DNA of 64,000 nucleotides from Acinetobacter sp. NIPH 2699 (GTDB lineage: Bacteria; Pseudomonadota; Gammaproteobacteria; Pseudomonadales; Moraxellaceae), in assembly GCF_022549355.1 (NCBI RefSeq), contig NZ_JAKZGL010000001.1:1-64000 (forward strand). Direction: 5' to 3'. Both the position numbers and the translations under genes were made by a program. Of the stretch, positions 8,944-18,551 are shown one piece after another. The stretch's first letter is position 1, and every line of letters starts with the position of its first letter. The notes under the pieces were generated by a model. It saw nothing but the letters and a program-made list of their open reading frames with translations. It was not told the origin of the DNA and searched no databases.

Positions 8944-9999
8944 ATGGACATTTTAGATAACCCATTAGAACTTTGTGGATTTGCTTTTATTGAGTTTGTT
9001 TCGACGGAAAATGGATTAGATCAAATTTTTGAAACAATTGGTTTTTCAAAAGTCGCAAAACACAAATCTAAGAAAGTGTATTTATGGCGTCAGGGTAATA
9101 TCAATATCATTTTGAATTATCAACCTGAATCTTATGCTTCATTTTTCTTTAAAGAGCATGGTCCTTCAGCATGTGCAATGGGTTTTAGAACCCGTGATGC
9201 TGCAAAAGCCTTTAAAAATGCGATTGAGCTAGGTGCAGAACCGATGCATTCTCAATCAGGGCCAATGGAACTGAATATCCCTGCGATTAAAGGAATTGGT
9301 GGTATGCCGATTTTTCTTGTAGATCGTGATATTTATGAAAATGATTTCATTTTCTTTGATGATGTTGAAAGAAATCCACGTGGTGCTGGTTTAAATGAAA
9401 TTGATCATTTAACCCATAATGTCTATAAAGGACGTATGGATTATTGGGCCAATTTCTACGAAAAAATCTTTAATTTCCAAGAAATTCGCTATTTTGATAT
9501 TAAAGGTGAATATACAGGTTTAACCTCTAAAGCCTTAACCGCACCTGATGGTTTGATTCGTATTCCATTAAATGAAGATTCGGACAAGGGCAATGGTCAA
9601 ATTGCTGAATTCTTAGCCGACTTCAACGGTGAAGGCATTCAACATATTGCATTTATTACCGATGATCTTATTTCGACATGGGATAAGTTGAAAGGTTTGG
9701 GGCTGAAGTTTATGACGCCACCACCAGAAACTTATTATGAAATGTTGAAAGAACGCTTGCCTGAGCATGGCGAACCAACGGATGAGTTGCAAAAACGCGG
9801 TATTTTATTGGATGGCAATACCAAAGATGGTCAGAAAAAGCTGTTGTTGCAGATTTTTTCTGAAAATATGCTTGGGCCAGTTTTCTTTGAGTTCATCCAA
9901 CGTAAAGATGATGATGGTTTTGGCGAAGGTAACTTCAAGGCATTATTTGAATCAATTGAACGTGATCAAATTCGTCGTGGTGTGTTAGAAACCAAATAA
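8944..9999 (+). CDS. hpd: 4-hydroxyphenylpyruvate dioxygenase
   Basis: Converts 4-hydroxyphenylpyruvate, made from tyrosine by transamination, to homogentisate using Fe(II) and O2. The 351-residue length is typical of bacterial HPPD. The three Fe ligands are visible in the C-terminal VOC module: His in IDHLTHN near residue 154, His in [10 protein letters not shown] near 237, and Glu in [11 protein letters not shown] near 316. The C-terminus is [15 protein letters not shown], diagnostic of the family. It is a single-gene unit ending in a strong terminator, convergent with the iclR gene. Confidence 0.97.
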   Translation: MDILDNPLELCGFAFIEFVSTENGLDQIFETIGFSKVAKHKSKKVYLWRQGNINIILNYQPESYASFFFKEHGPSACAMGFRTRDAAKAFKNAIELGAEPMHSQSGPMELNIPAIKGIGGMPIFLVDRDIYENDFIFFDDVERNPRGAGLNEIDHLTHNVYKGRMDYWANFYEKIFNFQEIRYFDIKGEYTGLTSKALTAPDGLIRIPLNEDSDKGNGQIAEFLADFNGEGIQHIAFITDDLISTWDKLKGLGLKFMTPPPETYYEMLKERLPEHGEPTDELQKRGILLDGNTKDGQKKLLLQIFSENMLGPVFFEFIQRKDDDGFGEGNFKALFESIERDQIRRGVLETK

Positions 10000-10020
10000 G
10001 TATCTCGCAAATCCACACTA

Positions 10021-10050
10021 AAAAGCCAAGAATCAATTCTTGGCTTTTTT
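10021..10050 (+). terminator. Rho-independent terminator of hpd
   Basis: A 13-bp perfect stem (aaaagccaagaat/attcttggctttt) with a 2-base loop is followed by a T-run on the plus strand, 20 bases after the hpd stop. Confidence 0.9.
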
Positions 10051-10159
10051 GATTTGACGATGAAGCAGATGATTTAAAAGTTAGACTTCTTTCATAAACT
10101 CCTTTTGGTTTTCTCAATGGGAGAAATACAAACAGGCTAAATCATAATGAAGAGGTCTA

Positions 10160-10939
10160 TTAACGCGTTTTAATGTACTGATTGATTGCTGCGACTTCAC
10201 GTTTAAATAATTCGAGTTTCTCGCTGCCAGCATGTACAGGTAAGAACATTTCGCTATCCAATGCAACGATACAAAATTCCATGGCATGTTGCGCATTAAA
10301 GATCGGTAAACCAACCGCATTGATACCAACCAATAAGTCACCTTGAGCGATGGCCATGCCATGTTGCAACGTGATTTCTTTGAGTGCTAAGAACTCATCC
10401 CAGTTGGCTGGTTTGATCGGATAGTGGTTTTGTGCCGCTTTTTCCCATTCGGCATACATTAGCGGCTGAATCACAGCTTCAGGCAAATAAGATGCAAAGA
10501 TACGACCTGCCGCAGAGTTGACCAAAGGCATGGTTGAACCGACTTTAGTGACAATTGAAATCGGGTGATTTGATTCAATCGATTGTACGACTAAAGGCCC
10601 TTTAGGCGACCATTTACTGATTTGGATACCACAGCCGATTTTACTTTGTAGATCGTAGATCAGATGCTGAACCAATTGTAAAACATCCGTATGTTGAATA
10701 CAGTTCAGCCCCAAACGCCAAGCTTGATCACCTAATGCATACTGACCACCTTCCAGTTGTTTTGCGTAATTCATACGGATCAGGCTGACAAGATAACGAT
10801 GGACTTTGGCTGGATGCATATCAAGTTGGCTGGACAGCTCTTTTAAAATAATCGGCTTATTATGTTCCAAAAGGGCATTGAGAACGGATAATCCCACCTC
10901 AAGTGATTGAACCCCACCAGATAACTTTTCTTCAATCAT
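10160..10939 (-). CDS. IclR-family transcriptional regulator (tyrosine catabolism)
   Basis: A 259-residue protein of standard IclR length. The N-terminal winged helix (LSVLNALLEHNKPIILKELSSQLDMHPAKVHRYL, about residues 17-50) is followed by an effector-binding domain including GSTMPLVNSAAGRIFASYLP. It sits between hpd and the VOC-maiA-fahA operon, and is probably their local regulator; the effector may be a pathway intermediate. A gaaggg ribosome-binding site lies 7 bases before the ATG. The direction of control (repressor or activator) cannot be read from the sequence. Confidence 0.9.
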   Translation of the reverse strand: MIEEKLSGGVQSLEVGLSVLNALLEHNKPIILKELSSQLDMHPAKVHRYLVSLIRMNYAKQLEGGQYALGDQAWRLGLNCIQHTDVLQLVQHLIYDLQSKIGCGIQISKWSPKGPLVVQSIESNHPISIVTKVGSTMPLVNSAAGRIFASYLPEAVIQPLMYAEWEKAAQNHYPIKPANWDEFLALKEITLQHGMAIAQGDLLVGINAVGLPIFNAQHAMEFCIVALDSEMFLPVHAGSEKLELFKREVAAINQYIKTR

Positions 10940-11160
10940 TCAGTAACCCTTCATCTACATTTCATCTAGCTGTATTGGTTTGATCTTGGTATTCGATTTT
11001 ACGCGTTCTGCACATAATGCCTGAGCATTCTGCAAAATAGAAATCATCTTTTTAAATGACTTAAATAGGTGAATTGTATAAGCATACATTTGTTTTCATA
11101 TAGAACTGGATTTTGTTTGTATCACAGCAGAATACAACTCACTCATATTTAGACAATAAA
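10940..11160. other. Intergenic region upstream of the iclR gene
   Basis: AT-rich promoter region for the minus-strand iclR gene. I see no copy of the hpd/fahA operator here and no gene. The adjoining part (11161-11248) holds the terminator of the VOC operon. Confidence 0.5.
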
Positions 11161-11198
11161 AAATCGGCATTGAAGTGATATTTCTTCAATGCCGATTT
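11161..11198 (-). terminator. Terminator of the fahA-maiA-VOC operon
   Basis: A 15-bp perfect inverted repeat (aaatcggcattgaag at 11161-11175, complement at 11184-11198) with an 8-base loop. Read on the minus strand it ends in a T-run, which matches the direction of the VOC operon. Confidence 0.9.
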
Positions 11199-11248
11199 AC
11201 GCATTGTTTATGCTACATGTCTATGCTGACGTATAGCATCGGTATTGA

Positions 11249-11806
11249 TCATACTTCAGCCCCTAACTCATCTTCATGTAAGAAGTGGGTGTGATGGGGC
11301 GCACGTTTGGTCCGACTCCACTCATCCAGCATTTCTAACTTCATTTCTTCGGTGATCCGTGCAATTTTGGCATCTGCATGAATGTCATTATAGGTTAGTT
11401 CTAGGCGATGACCATTTGGATCGAAGAAATAAATCGAATGGAAAATACCATGATTGGTGACACCCAATACTTTCACGCCATGCGCTTCAAGATGTGCTTT
11501 TGCCTCTAATAGGGTATCCTGATCTTCTACTTCAAAAGCAATATGTTGTACCCATTGAGGGGTGTTTTCATCACGTCCCATTTCAGGTTGTGTCGGCAGC
11601 TCAAAAAATGCCAAGACATTACCTTGACCTGCATCGAGGAATAAATGCATATAAGGGTCAAATGCTTTGGTAGACGGTACATGGTCTTCTGCAAAAGCAA
11701 GAATAAAATCCATATTCAGCATGGTTTTATACCATTCCACCGTTTCTTTGGCATCTCGACAACGGTAAGCAACGTGGTGAATTTTTTTAATTGCAAAGCT
11801 CATCAT
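11249..11806 (-). CDS. VOC-superfamily (glyoxalase/extradiol dioxygenase-like) protein in homogentisate operon
   Basis: A protein of about 185 residues. It carries the VOC pattern with potential metal ligands: His in IKKIHHVAYRC at the N-terminus, His in WVQHIAFEVED mid-protein, and Glu in GHRLELTYND toward the C-terminus. This is the 2-His-1-Glu arrangement of extradiol dioxygenases and glyoxalases. The ATG at 11806 has AGGAG just upstream; a longer in-frame start at 11857 would run into maiA. It is the last gene of the fahA-maiA operon. No cupin-type homogentisate 1,2-dioxygenase is present, so a ring-cleavage role is possible but unproven. Confidence 0.8.
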   Translation of the reverse strand: MMSFAIKKIHHVAYRCRDAKETVEWYKTMLNMDFILAFAEDHVPSTKAFDPYMHLFLDAGQGNVLAFFELPTQPEMGRDENTPQWVQHIAFEVEDQDTLLEAKAHLEAHGVKVLGVTNHGIFHSIYFFDPNGHRLELTYNDIHADAKIARITEEMKLEMLDEWSRTKRAPHHTHFLHEDELGAEV

Positions 11807-11822
11807 AAAACTCCTTTTATTT

Positions 11823-12455
11823 CTATTCCCAATCTGGTTGTTTTTCTGGGGCTGCATGCAGGAATGCGGGAATCGTTAAACAGTGTTGATAGATGGATTC
11901 AATTTTTGGAAATGCAGTTAAATCAACTTTGAAACGTTTCGCGTTATAGACTTGAGGAATCAAACAACAGTCAGCAAATGTGGCTTGTGTGCCAAAGCAG
12001 AATTGCCCATTTGAATCCTGAAGCTGCACCTCTAAACTCTTAAAGCCTTGTAACATCCAGTGTTGATACCAACTATTTTTTTGCACATCACTGACTGCAA
12101 GTTCATGCTGTAAATACTTCAACACTCTTAGATTGTTGAGTGGATGAATATCACAGGCAATCGCTTGTGCAAAGGCGCGGACTTTGGCTCGATCAGCAAG
12201 ATTTTTGGGTAATAAAGCAACCTCAGGATAAGCTTCTTCCAAATATTCCAAGATGCTGATGGATTGCAACAAGGTTTGATCCGCATCCATTAGGGTCGGT
12301 AGCAATTGGCTTGGATTCAGTGCTTGGTAATCTGCCTGCTGCTGTTCATTTTTCACTAAATGAATCGCCTGTGTTTCATAGGCAAGCTGTTTTAGATTTA
12401 ATGCAATCCGTACGCGATAAGCCGCAGAACTACGGAAGTAGCTATACAGTTTCAT
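11823..12455 (-). CDS. maiA: Maleylacetoacetate isomerase (zeta-class GST)
   Basis: Isomerises maleylacetoacetate to fumarylacetoacetate with glutathione. The N-terminus YSYFRSSAAYRVRIALNLK carries the SSxxYRVR motif with the catalytic Ser and the glutathione-binding thioredoxin fold. The C-terminal half has the family segment TFADCCLIPQVYNAKRF. At 210 residues it is typical. It overlaps the end of fahA by 14 bases and precedes the VOC gene, placing it in the homogentisate operon. Confidence 0.95.
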   Translation of the reverse strand: MKLYSYFRSSAAYRVRIALNLKQLAYETQAIHLVKNEQQQADYQALNPSQLLPTLMDADQTLLQSISILEYLEEAYPEVALLPKNLADRAKVRAFAQAIACDIHPLNNLRVLKYLQHELAVSDVQKNSWYQHWMLQGFKSLEVQLQDSNGQFCFGTQATFADCCLIPQVYNAKRFKVDLTAFPKIESIYQHCLTIPAFLHAAPEKQPDWE

Positions 12456-13749
12456 AGCTCACTTCCTCAGTTTCATTAAACTCAAAGTGATGTGCAGCAA
12501 GAATCGTATTTTCGACTTGACCAAAACCGATACGGATACCGTCTTTTTCACAATAACCTTTCATCACGACACGGTCGCCATCTTCTAAGAAACCACGTGT
12601 TTCACCATTTGAAAGGGTCAATGGTTTGGTGGTATTCCATGTCAATTCGAGCAAGCTGCCGTAGGAATCTTCGGTTGGTCCTGAAATAGTACCTGAACCC
12701 ATGAGATCACCGACTTGGACATTACAGCCTGAGATCGTGTGATGCGTCAGTTGTTGTGCCATCGACCAATACATATATTTAAAGTTGGTTTGGCAAATCA
12801 CATCTGATTTTTGCGATTGCGGACTTTGTACTTCGACACTGAGATGAATGTCATAGCTATTTGAGCAGTGCTCTTCTAGATAGCGCAGTGGTTTAGGTTG
12901 TTGTTCAGGGCCTTTGACCTTGAACGGTTCCAATGCTTCCATCGTCACTACCCATGGAGAAATAGCGCTGGCGAAGGTTTTGGCATTGAATGGTCCTAAC
13001 GGCACATATTCCCACTGTTGAATATCTCGTGCTGACCAGTCATTGAGTAACACCATGCCAAAAATATGATCCGATGCGTCTTCAATCGCAATTGGCTGCC
13101 CCAGTTTCGTTGCTTTACCCACGATAAATGCGGTTTCTAATTCAAAATCGAGTTTGCGTGTTGCGGAGAAAATCGGACGTTCACTATTGGGTAATTTGAT
13201 TTGTCCTGATGGACGCACAATATCTGTACCACTGACGATGACTGAGCTAGCTCGTCCATTATATCCCACTGGAAGTTCACTCCAGTTGGGAAGAAGAGCA
13301 TTTTTAGGATCTCTAAACATGGTGCCGACATTGGTGGCATGTTCTTTAGACGAATAGAAATCAGTATAGCCCGGTACATGGATAGGTAAGTGTAAAGTTA
13401 CCGTATTTTGTTGCAAGAATATTAGATTACGCAGCTCGGCATTATCACGTAGAGTCGGGTTATCTACAGACAATAAATGCTGCAATGTTTGACGCACTTT
13501 TTGCCGGTTTTGTTTGCCAGACTCAATAAATGGATTCAGTGTCGGTTGGTTGAAATAGTCTTGATTTCCATCAAGTTGCAATAAACCGTGCGCTTCTAAT
13601 GCAGCAAGGTCAATCACCCAGTCGCCAATTGCAACGCCAACACGTTTATTGCCTTGAGCTATTTCACTAAAGATGCCATACGGCAAATTATGCATTGTGA
13701 AATCTGATTGAGGGTCAATCTCAAGAAAAGAAGTTAAATACTGTGTCAT
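12442..13749 (-). CDS. fahA: Fumarylacetoacetase
   Basis: Hydrolyses fumarylacetoacetate to fumarate and acetoacetate, the final step of tyrosine breakdown. At 435 residues it matches FAH length. Signature segments are LLNDWSARDIQQWEY and PLGPFNAKTFASAISPWVV in the middle, then GDLMGSGTISGPTEDSYGS near the C-terminus. The metal-binding Asp/Glu residues lie in this catalytic domain. It is the first gene of a minus-strand operon with maiA and the VOC gene, preceded by aaggaaag as ribosome-binding site and by the shared operator at 13926-13959. Confidence 0.96.
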   Translation of the reverse strand: MTQYLTSFLEIDPQSDFTMHNLPYGIFSEIAQGNKRVGVAIGDWVIDLAALEAHGLLQLDGNQDYFNQPTLNPFIESGKQNRQKVRQTLQHLLSVDNPTLRDNAELRNLIFLQQNTVTLHLPIHVPGYTDFYSSKEHATNVGTMFRDPKNALLPNWSELPVGYNGRASSVIVSGTDIVRPSGQIKLPNSERPIFSATRKLDFELETAFIVGKATKLGQPIAIEDASDHIFGMVLLNDWSARDIQQWEYVPLGPFNAKTFASAISPWVVTMEALEPFKVKGPEQQPKPLRYLEEHCSNSYDIHLSVEVQSPQSQKSDVICQTNFKYMYWSMAQQLTHHTISGCNVQVGDLMGSGTISGPTEDSYGSLLELTWNTTKPLTLSNGETRGFLEDGDRVVMKGYCEKDGIRIGFGQVENTILAAHHFEFNETEEVSYETV

Positions 13750-14107
13750 GTTTTTGCTTTCCTTGTCTTAATTTTGTCAGGGTTACCTTGAAGTAAAGTT
13801 TTCACTTTATTGGTCAAATTATTGAAATATATAAATATGTTTAAAATATTATAAGTTTCTTTAATCTAGACCGAGCAAGAGGAGCGAACGTTATGATTTC
13901 TATCATACTGAAAATAAATAATTACGCAATACATAATTTAATTACATATAACATAATTATTGTTATTTATTGAATTTTCTGCTTATATGCGCGGTTATGA
14001 GAAAAGTAAATTAATTATTTTTCGATCAACTATAGGCATTTGGGATTAATTTATGATATACGTAATTAAATACAAGAAAATTACGTGACAAGGATGAGAA
14101 TAATCAT
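13750..14107. other. Divergent promoter region fahA / aromatic permease
   Basis: A 358-bp AT-rich region between divergent pathway genes. It contains the operator-like element at 13926-13959, plus the ribosome-binding site acaaggatgag before the permease ATG. No gene is seen in it. Confidence 0.6.
13926..13959. promoter_or_regulatory. Candidate IclR operator between fahA and aroP-like gene
   Basis: Contains the same two blocks as the hpd site: a 19-bp block at 13926-13944 (inverted relative to hpd) overlapping a 21-bp block at 13939-13959 (same orientation as at 8618-8638). The 21-bp block is an imperfect dyad with TAATTA at both ends. The position between the divergent genes would let one regulator control both. 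Confidence 0.6.
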
Positions 14108-15496
14108 ATGTCAAATGAAGCGCAAGGAAACCTGAAACATGGTTTGAGCAATCGGCACATCCAGCTTATCGCGCTAGGTGGTGCTATTGGTACAGGATTG
14201 TTTCTGGGTATTTCACAATCTATTAAGCTGGCAGGTCCGTCAGTTATTTTAGGTTATGCAATCGCAGGCCTTATTGCATTTTTAATGATGCGACAGTTAG
14301 GCGAAATGGTGGTTCAAGAGCCAGTCAGTGGCTCATTTAGTCATTTTGCGAATAAATACTGGGGTTCATTTGCAGGTTTTATGTCTGGCTGGAATTATTG
14401 GGTACTCAATATTCTAGTCTGTATGGCTGAGCTGACGGCAATCGGACTTTATATTCAATATTGGTGGCCCGAGATTCCGACATGGGCATCGGCATTGGCC
14501 TTTTTCCTGTTAATTAACGGTATTAACTTATTGCATGTGAAGCTGTTTGGCGAGATGGAGTTCTGGTTTTCTATCGTCAAAATTTTAGCAATCCTAGCCA
14601 TGATTGGCTTTGGTTCTTATTTGCTTGCAACAGGTACCGCAGGTCCACAAGCTGGTATTAGCAATCTTTGGGCTTTGGGTGGATTCTTTCCATTTGGTGT
14701 TGAAGGTCTAGTCATGGCGATGGCTGTGATTATCTTTGCATTTGGTGGGATAGAATTGTTTGGTATCACCGCGGCAGAAGCACGTGATCCAGATAAAACC
14801 TTACCTAAGGCAGTGAATCAAATTATTTATCGTATTTTGATTTTCTATATCGCAACACTATTTATTTTGTTTGCATTATTCCCTTGGAATCAAATGATCG
14901 AAGGCGGTAGTCCGTTTGTGATGGTCTTTGCTTCTTTAGACAGCCATGGTGTGGCAACCATGTTGAACTTTGTCATCTTGACAGCGGCAGTGTCTGTTTA
15001 TAATGGGACAAGTTATTGCAGCAGCCGTATGTTGCTCGGTTTGGCACAGCAGGGGAATGCACCAAAATTCTTAAAACAGATCAATAAACGTGGTATCCCA
15101 ACCAATGCGGTGCTGGTATCCGCTTTCGTAACCGTATTATGTGTATTGATCAACTATCTATTTCCACAAAAAGCCTTTGCGTTGTTGATGATGCTAGTGG
15201 TTGCTGCGATTGTGATCAACTGGATCGTGATTTCATGGACGCATCTTAAGTTCCGTAAAGCGATGCAAATACAAGGGCAGACCACCAAGTTTCCAAGTAT
15301 TGCTTATCCATTTAGTAATTATCTTTGCATCGTATTTATGCTTGGTATTCTTGTGGTGATGTCACTTTCACCAGATATGCGTATTGCGGTGATGATGATT
15401 CCTGCGTGGATTCTCTGCTTAATGCTGACTTATGCCTTTAAGCTGCGAAAACTGAAAAATGCTCAATCGAGTATGGCGTTAGGAACTGATGTTTAA
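14108..15496 (+). CDS. aroP: Aromatic amino acid permease (AroP/PheP-like APC transporter)
   Basis: A 462-residue APC-superfamily permease with about 12 hydrophobic segments. The first segment carries GLSNRHIQLIALGGAIGTGLFLG, the substrate-binding helix typical of the AroP/PheP/GabP group. GGIELFGITAAEARDPDKTLPKAVNQI near residues 213-239 is also characteristic. It is probably a proton-coupled importer in the inner membrane. Its divergence from fahA and the shared operator suggest it imports tyrosine or phenylalanine for this pathway, but substrate specificity is inferred from context only. Confidence 0.8.
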   Translation: MSNEAQGNLKHGLSNRHIQLIALGGAIGTGLFLGISQSIKLAGPSVILGYAIAGLIAFLMMRQLGEMVVQEPVSGSFSHFANKYWGSFAGFMSGWNYWVLNILVCMAELTAIGLYIQYWWPEIPTWASALAFFLLINGINLLHVKLFGEMEFWFSIVKILAILAMIGFGSYLLATGTAGPQAGISNLWALGGFFPFGVEGLVMAMAVIIFAFGGIELFGITAAEARDPDKTLPKAVNQIIYRILIFYIATLFILFALFPWNQMIEGGSPFVMVFASLDSHGVATMLNFVILTAAVSVYNGTSYCSSRMLLGLAQQGNAPKFLKQINKRGIPTNAVLVSAFVTVLCVLINYLFPQKAFALLMMLVVAAIVINWIVISWTHLKFRKAMQIQGQTTKFPSIAYPFSNYLCIVFMLGILVVMSLSPDMRIAVMMIPAWILCLMLTYAFKLRKLKNAQSSMALGTDV

Positions 15497-15518
15497 AGAC
15501 TATTCCTGAGTTTCATAT

Positions 15519-15554
15519 AAATAGGGTTGGATGAATGTTCAGCCCTATTTTTTT
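15519..15554 (+). terminator. Terminator after the permease
   Basis: Stem aaatagggtt (15519-15528) pairs with agccctattt (15541-15550), with one G-T wobble, and runs into a T-tract on the plus strand. Confidence 0.85.
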
Positions 15555-15717
15555 GTAATGGCTAAAATGTCACTGCTATTGTTCATAACAACAAAGCGTC
15601 AATGATTTGGTTTAGGTATTATTGTTTTATCTAAGATAGAATTGTGCACTCATCAATCGAAAATAAGTTTGCTTGTTTTTGGCTTGATATCATGTTGTTC
15701 ATCAAAAGGCTTCTGCA

Positions 15718-16890
15718 TTGTTTCAATCTTTAAATATCCAAACACGATTGGGCGGTTTCTACCTGTTTTACTATGCAATCGTTGGAACATTCATGCCTTA
15801 TTGGAACCTGTATCTACAAGATCAGGGCTTCAACTATCAAGAAATCGGTGTTTTATCTTCTATTGCAATCATTACGCGTTTTTTTGCGCCGTTGATCTGG
15901 GGCTGGATTGCAGATAAATCTGGGAAACGGATGCTGTTAGTTCGTATTGCCACATGGATGGAGGCGTGTATTTGGTTTGCCATTTTTGTGATTCCAAATA
16001 ACTTTCAATCTGTCGCATTACTCATGCTGATTTTTAGTTTTTTTCAGAATGCGATCTTGGCGCAGTTTGAAGGTGTGACACTCTTTTGGTTAGGTGAAAA
16101 ACGAGCTGAATTGTATGGCAAAGTTCGAAAGTGGGGTTCGGTTGGCTTTATTGTTGGAGTCTTTGCGATTGGGGCATTATTAGAAATTATCCCCATCTCC
16201 ATGTTACCAATCTTACTTTTAGCAATTTCGTTTTTAGCTTTCTTATGGTCATTTAGTATTAAAGAACCTAAATATGCACCAAGTTCACAAGAAAAATTAG
16301 AACCTATATGGCCGATTCTAAAAAGACCCTTGGTTGCTGCATTTTTTACGATAGAGTTTATTTTACTATTTTCACTTGCACCATTTTATAGTTTCTATAG
16401 CAACTTTCTCAAAGAAATCGGGTTTAGTACGACACAAATTGGCAGTCTATGGGCGATGGGGGTTATTGCTGAAATTGTAATGTTTGCGATTGCACAGAAA
16501 GTCTTTTTTACCCGTTTTTCATGGCGGAACTTGGTGATCATTTGTCTTTTATTCACCAGTCTTCGCTGGTTTCTCGTCGGAATATTAAACACTCATTTCA
16601 TCGGGCAGCTTTTAGCCCAATGTTTACACGCCTTTAGTTTTGGATTATTTCATTTGATTGCGATGAAAGTCATTTTTCAGAACTTTTCGGCTGGGCAACA
16701 AGGTAGAGGTCAAGCCTTGTATAGCACCATGTGGGGGTTGGGTGTTGCCTCGGGTAGTTTATTGGCAGGGTATTATTGGCAAATCTTTTCAGGTGTGACC
16801 ATTTTCTTCTGTGCCAGTGCAGTTGTCTTACTTGGTTTGGTCTTTGTGATATGGCTGCCGAATCAGCTAGAAACGGCAGCCAAAGGCTAA
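15718..16890 (+). CDS. MFS transporter, HcaT/LacY-like (MFS_1-like family)
   Basis: A 390-residue membrane protein with about 12 hydrophobic segments. The N-terminus LGGFYLFYYAIVGTFMPYWNLYLQ resembles the phenylpropionate transporter HcaT and related symporters. The start given is a TTG at 15718, with only a weak aagg upstream; no ATG lies near it, so the start is uncertain. The substrate is not evident, and neighbours (aromatic permease upstream, amidase downstream) do not decide it. It lies 220 bp from the permease and behind a terminator, so it is its own unit. Confidence 0.8.
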   Translation: MFQSLNIQTRLGGFYLFYYAIVGTFMPYWNLYLQDQGFNYQEIGVLSSIAIITRFFAPLIWGWIADKSGKRMLLVRIATWMEACIWFAIFVIPNNFQSVALLMLIFSFFQNAILAQFEGVTLFWLGEKRAELYGKVRKWGSVGFIVGVFAIGALLEIIPISMLPILLLAISFLAFLWSFSIKEPKYAPSSQEKLEPIWPILKRPLVAAFFTIEFILLFSLAPFYSFYSNFLKEIGFSTTQIGSLWAMGVIAEIVMFAIAQKVFFTRFSWRNLVIICLLFTSLRWFLVGILNTHFIGQLLAQCLHAFSFGLFHLIAMKVIFQNFSAGQQGRGQALYSTMWGLGVASGSLLAGYYWQIFSGVTIFFCASAVVLLGLVFVIWLPNQLETAAKG

Positions 16891-16891
16891 A

Positions 16892-18382
16892 CTAGAGTTG
16901 AATGTTTTTATACTGCGGCATCCATGGTTGTACTTGCTCAAGTTGTGCAGCGAGTTGTAGCAAACGATCTTCACGTCCAAAGGGAGCAATAAACTGGCTG
17001 CCTAATGGCATACCATTTTTATTCCAGTACAGTGGTACAGACATGGCAGGTAAACCTGTGACATTGGCTAATTGCGTGAAAGGCACCCAACTCAAATTAT
17101 CCTGAACCATTTTCTCAACCAGTTTCCCTTGTGCGAGATAATGTGCTTTTCCAACTTTTAATAAAGCTTTCAAAATGGGTTTTTGCCAAGCAGGTGTGGC
17201 AACTTCACCATTTTTTGGGGCAACGGAAGCCGTTGTTGGGGTTAAGTATAGATCGTATTTTTCAAAGAAAATATTCATTTGGGTGCTATAAAGTCCCCAA
17301 TTATTTAAGGTGTGGATGTATTCTGTTGCCGTGGTTTTTGCACCAAAAGCCGCTAAAGCAATTGAATCGAGTTCAAAATCATGATTTGTCGCACCTGACA
17401 TTTGTTTGATTTGTGCTTGCATATAAGAGAATTGGCTAAACCATGTGGTGACGAAATCTTTTGCCAATTCTAAGCCATCTATTTTTGGACGATCTTCAAC
17501 AACGATATGCCCTAAAGATTCTAAAAGTTTAGCGGTTTGTTGAACAGCTTGAATGGCATCTTTAGAAATTTTGCTACCAATCGGTGATTGGGTGCTGAAT
17601 GCGATTTTGAGTTTTCTGGGCGCTTGTTGGATGACATCCAAATATTTCTGCTGCGGTGCTTCGATTCTAAAAAGAGAGCTTTGTTCAGGACCCTGTACAG
17701 CATCTAGCATGGCTGCGCTATCTCGTACCGTTTTACATAACACATGCTGCATCGCTGCACCATGCATAGCTTCACTATATTGAGGTCCCCATGGTGTGCG
17801 TCCACGGCTTGGTTTCAGTCCAAATAAACCACAATAAGATGCAGGAATACGAATCGATCCACCACCATCGCCAGCACCTGCAATTGGAACTAAACCAGCA
17901 GCGACGGCCGATGCAGAACCGCCTGAAGAGCCACCACTATTATGTTTTAAATTCCATGGGTTATGACATGAACCCCATGCCTCAGGTTCAGTAATACCTT
18001 TAATCCCAAACTCAGGGGTATTGGTTCGCCCAAATGTGACAATCCCAGTTTGTTCCCAACGATTGACGATTTCCGCATTAAAGTCTGGTGTGTAATTGAT
18101 TCTTTTAAGTGCCTGACTACCATAAGAGGTGGGGATGCCTTGGTATTCTTGGAATAAATCTTTGACTAGAAATGGAACACCTGCGAATTGCCCTGAGGGT
18201 TGTTTCTTGGCACGTTGTTGAGCATGCTCGTACATGGGAATAATGATTGCGTTCAGTTTAGGATTGATTTTCTCCGTTCGTTGTAATGCAATTTCCAGTA
18301 ACTCTGATGGATGAACTTGTTTATTCTTGACCAATTGAGCTAAGCCTAAACCATCATATTGGAGGTATTCAGAAAATTTCAT
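16892..18382 (-). CDS. Amidase-signature family amidase
   Basis: A 496-residue amidase. The Ser-cisSer-Lys triad is visible: Lys in [13 protein letters not shown] near residue 72, the cis-Ser in [17 protein letters not shown] near 149-153, and the nucleophilic Ser in [16 protein letters not shown] near 175. It resembles GatA, but the absence of gatB/gatC and its solitary position argue for a catabolic or detoxifying amidase. The substrate is unknown. It is convergent with the MFS gene, with one base between the stops. Confidence 0.88.
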   Translation of the reverse strand: MKFSEYLQYDGLGLAQLVKNKQVHPSELLEIALQRTEKINPKLNAIIIPMYEHAQQRAKKQPSGQFAGVPFLVKDLFQEYQGIPTSYGSQALKRINYTPDFNAEIVNRWEQTGIVTFGRTNTPEFGIKGITEPEAWGSCHNPWNLKHNSGGSSGGSASAVAAGLVPIAGAGDGGGSIRIPASYCGLFGLKPSRGRTPWGPQYSEAMHGAAMQHVLCKTVRDSAAMLDAVQGPEQSSLFRIEAPQQKYLDVIQQAPRKLKIAFSTQSPIGSKISKDAIQAVQQTAKLLESLGHIVVEDRPKIDGLELAKDFVTTWFSQFSYMQAQIKQMSGATNHDFELDSIALAAFGAKTTATEYIHTLNNWGLYSTQMNIFFEKYDLYLTPTTASVAPKNGEVATPAWQKPILKALLKVGKAHYLAQGKLVEKMVQDNLSWVPFTQLANVTGLPAMSVPLYWNKNGMPLGSQFIAPFGREDRLLQLAAQLEQVQPWMPQYKNIQL

Positions 18383-18551
18383 GGCTTTTATCCCTAAAGC
18401 TAAACTTCTATCAATTAAAAACTAAATATTTGTAATTGATAAGAATACCTTAAAAAACTGACAGAACAATCAAATAAATCACAGCATAAAAATATTGTGT
18501 TGATATGGTTATGATCCAGTGTTTTTACTCAAAAATATGCTAAGTTAAGCC

